Source: Candidatus Eiseniibacteriota bacterium
Lineage (GTDB): Bacteria; Eisenbacteria; RBG-16-71-46; JAGVPR01
Reading direction: 5' to 3'
Assembly: GCA_020052115.1 (NCBI GenBank)
Contig: JAGVPR010000365.1
Location: 1-5,781 of the forward strand
Length of the DNA: 5,781 bases
The translations under genes and the position numbers were made by a program. Below the pieces are notes generated by a model that saw only the letters and a program-made list of their open reading frames with translations, made no database searches and had not been told where the DNA came from. This document shows positions 4,769 through 5,781 of the stretch, piece after piece. Each line of letters opens with the position of its first letter. Within the stretch, counting starts at the first letter, position 1.

Positions 4769-5781
4769 ATGCGGATCGAGTCGGTCAATCCCGCCACCGA
4801 GGAAGTGGTCGAGACGTTCGAGGAGATGGATGAGCGTTGCATCGCCGGCGCGCTCGAGAAGTCCGAGGAGAGCGCGCGCCGCTGGGCCGGCGTGCCGTTC
4901 GGCGACCGGGCCGTGATCCTCCGCCGCACGGCGGCGCTGCTTCGGGAGCGAAAGAGGCCGTTCGCCGAGATCATGGCCCGGGAGATGGGAAAGCCGATCC
5001 GCGAGGGGGACGCCGAGGCGGAGAAATGCGCGTGGGTCTGCGAGTACTACGCGGAGAACGCGGAGCGCATGCTCGCGCCGGAGCCCGTGGAGACCGACGC
5101 CGCCCGAAGCTGCGTGCGCTTCGAACCCCTCGGACCGGTGCTGGCGGTGATGCCGTGGAACTTCCCCTTCTGGCAGGTCTTCCGCTTCGCCGCGCCGGCC
5201 CTGATGGCCGGAAACGCCGGGATCCTCAAGCATTCCTCGAACGTGCCGCGCTGCTCGCTCGCGATCCAGCAGGTGTTCGAAGAAGCCGGTCTTCCCGAGG
5301 GCGTTTTCCAATCGCTTCTCATCTCCTCGAAGGCGGTCGAGCGGGTGATCGAGAGCCCCGTGGTGCGCGCCGTGACGTTGACGGGCAGCGAGGCCGCCGG
5401 ATCCTCGATCGCTCAGGCTTCGGGACGAATGCTCAAGAAGACGGTGCTGGAGCTCGGCGGCAGCGACCCCTTCATCGTGCTCGATGACGCGGACGTTTCG
5501 AAGGTCGCCTCGTGGGCCGCGAAGGCGCGATGCATCAACTCCGGCCAGAGCTGCATCGCGGCCAAGCGGTTCATCGTGCTCGAAGCGGTGGCCGAGCGGT
5601 TCGTCGGAGCTTTCCGCGACGAGTTGGAGCGGCTCATCGTCGGCGACCCGATGGATGAAGCCACGCAGGTCGGACCGCTGGCCAGAGGCGATCTGCTGGA
5701 GGCGCTCGCCCGGCAGGTCGAGGGCTCCGTCTCCCGCGGAGCGCGCCTGCTCACCGGCGGACGGCGCCTCGAGCGAGATCG
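4769..5781 (+). CDS. Succinate-semialdehyde-type aldehyde dehydrogenase (3' end beyond window)
   Basis: This is an aldehyde dehydrogenase of the family that oxidises succinate semialdehyde and similar aldehydes to acids with NAD(P)+. It is open for 337 codons from ATG 4769 to the right edge. The N-terminus, ESVNPATEEVVETF, is typical of the family. Visible motifs are MPWNFPFWQ (catalytic-site Asn131), LKHSSNVP (cofactor-binding Lys154), TLTGSEAAG, LELGGSDPFIVL (general-base Glu228) and NSGQSCIAAKRFIV (nucleophile Cys262). The ELGGSDPFIVL and GQxCxAAKRFIV wording is closest to the E. coli Sad/YneI subgroup (about 460 residues), so roughly the last quarter is missing. All catalytic residues seen are intact. 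It is divergent from the nmrA-like gene. Substrate and cofactor preference cannot be settled; a role in 4-aminobutyrate breakdown is not shown by any neighbour. The family call is secure and the subgroup likely. Confidence 0.92.
   Translation, partial: MRIESVNPATEEVVETFEEMDERCIAGALEKSEESARRWAGVPFGDRAVILRRTAALLRERKRPFAEIMAREMGKPIREGDAEAEKCAWVCEYYAENAERMLAPEPVETDAARSCVRFEPLGPVLAVMPWNFPFWQVFRFAAPALMAGNAGILKHSSNVPRCSLAIQQVFEEAGLPEGVFQSLLISSKAVERVIESPVVRAVTLTGSEAAGSSIAQASGRMLKKTVLELGGSDPFIVLDDADVSKVASWAAKARCINSGQSCIAAKRFIVLEAVAERFVGAFRDELERLIVGDPMDEATQVGPLARGDLLEALARQVEGSVSRGARLLTGGRRLERD

Noticed and set aside
1..5781. CRISPR array, tRNA/rRNA genes, insertion sequences, attachment sites
   Set aside because: I saw no spaced direct repeats, no cloverleaf-like arms with a CCA end, no transposase or integrase coding and no terminal inverted repeats.

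Overview
The window is GC-rich bacterial chromosomal DNA with tight gene packing, Shine-Dalgarno-led starts and some GTG starts. A yggS-divIVA pair, a GT87 polyprenyl-sugar glycosyltransferase and a stand-alone glucuronyl C5-epimerase suggest an environmental bacterium from a high-GC phylum. The sequence alone does not allow a firm taxonomic placement. There is no tRNA, rRNA, CRISPR array, insertion sequence or phage signature.

Layout. (1) Positions 1-1304, minus strand: yggS (PLP-binding homeostasis protein) followed 23 nt later by divIVA, which runs off the left edge. This is a compressed version of the yggS/ylmE-to-divIVA division cluster of other bacteria. (2) Positions 1305-1492: a divergent intergenic region with a candidate promoter and hairpin leader for yggS, and a candidate promoter for the plus-strand gene. 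(3) Positions 1493-2506, plus strand: a single-domain relative of animal heparosan/heparan-sulfate D-glucuronyl C5-epimerase, with the three family tyrosines conserved. (4) Positions 2374-4553, minus strand: a two-gene unit, an NmrA-like NAD(P)-binding protein and a GT87 multi-membrane-spanning glycosyltransferase joined by a GTGA stop/start overlap. The 3' end of the glycosyltransferase gene overlaps the 3' end of the epimerase gene tail-to-tail by 133 bp. (5) Positions 4554-4768: a second divergent intergenic region. (6) Positions 4769-5781, plus strand: a succinate-semialdehyde-type aldehyde dehydrogenase, cut by the right edge.

How the genes may work together. YggS and DivIVA probably form one housekeeping operon. 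The epimerase and the GT87 enzyme are plausibly both involved in an envelope or exported glycan containing hexuronic acid, but they are convergent rather than co-transcribed, so that link is inference. NmrA-like protein and aldehyde dehydrogenase are divergent redox genes with no demonstrated shared pathway.

The points most worth a second look are the bacterial glucuronyl C5-epimerase, its run-on tail encoded antisense to the last membrane helix of the glycosyltransferase, and the lack of any standard start codon where the conserved YggS N-terminus begins. I do not see a clear new multi-gene system.
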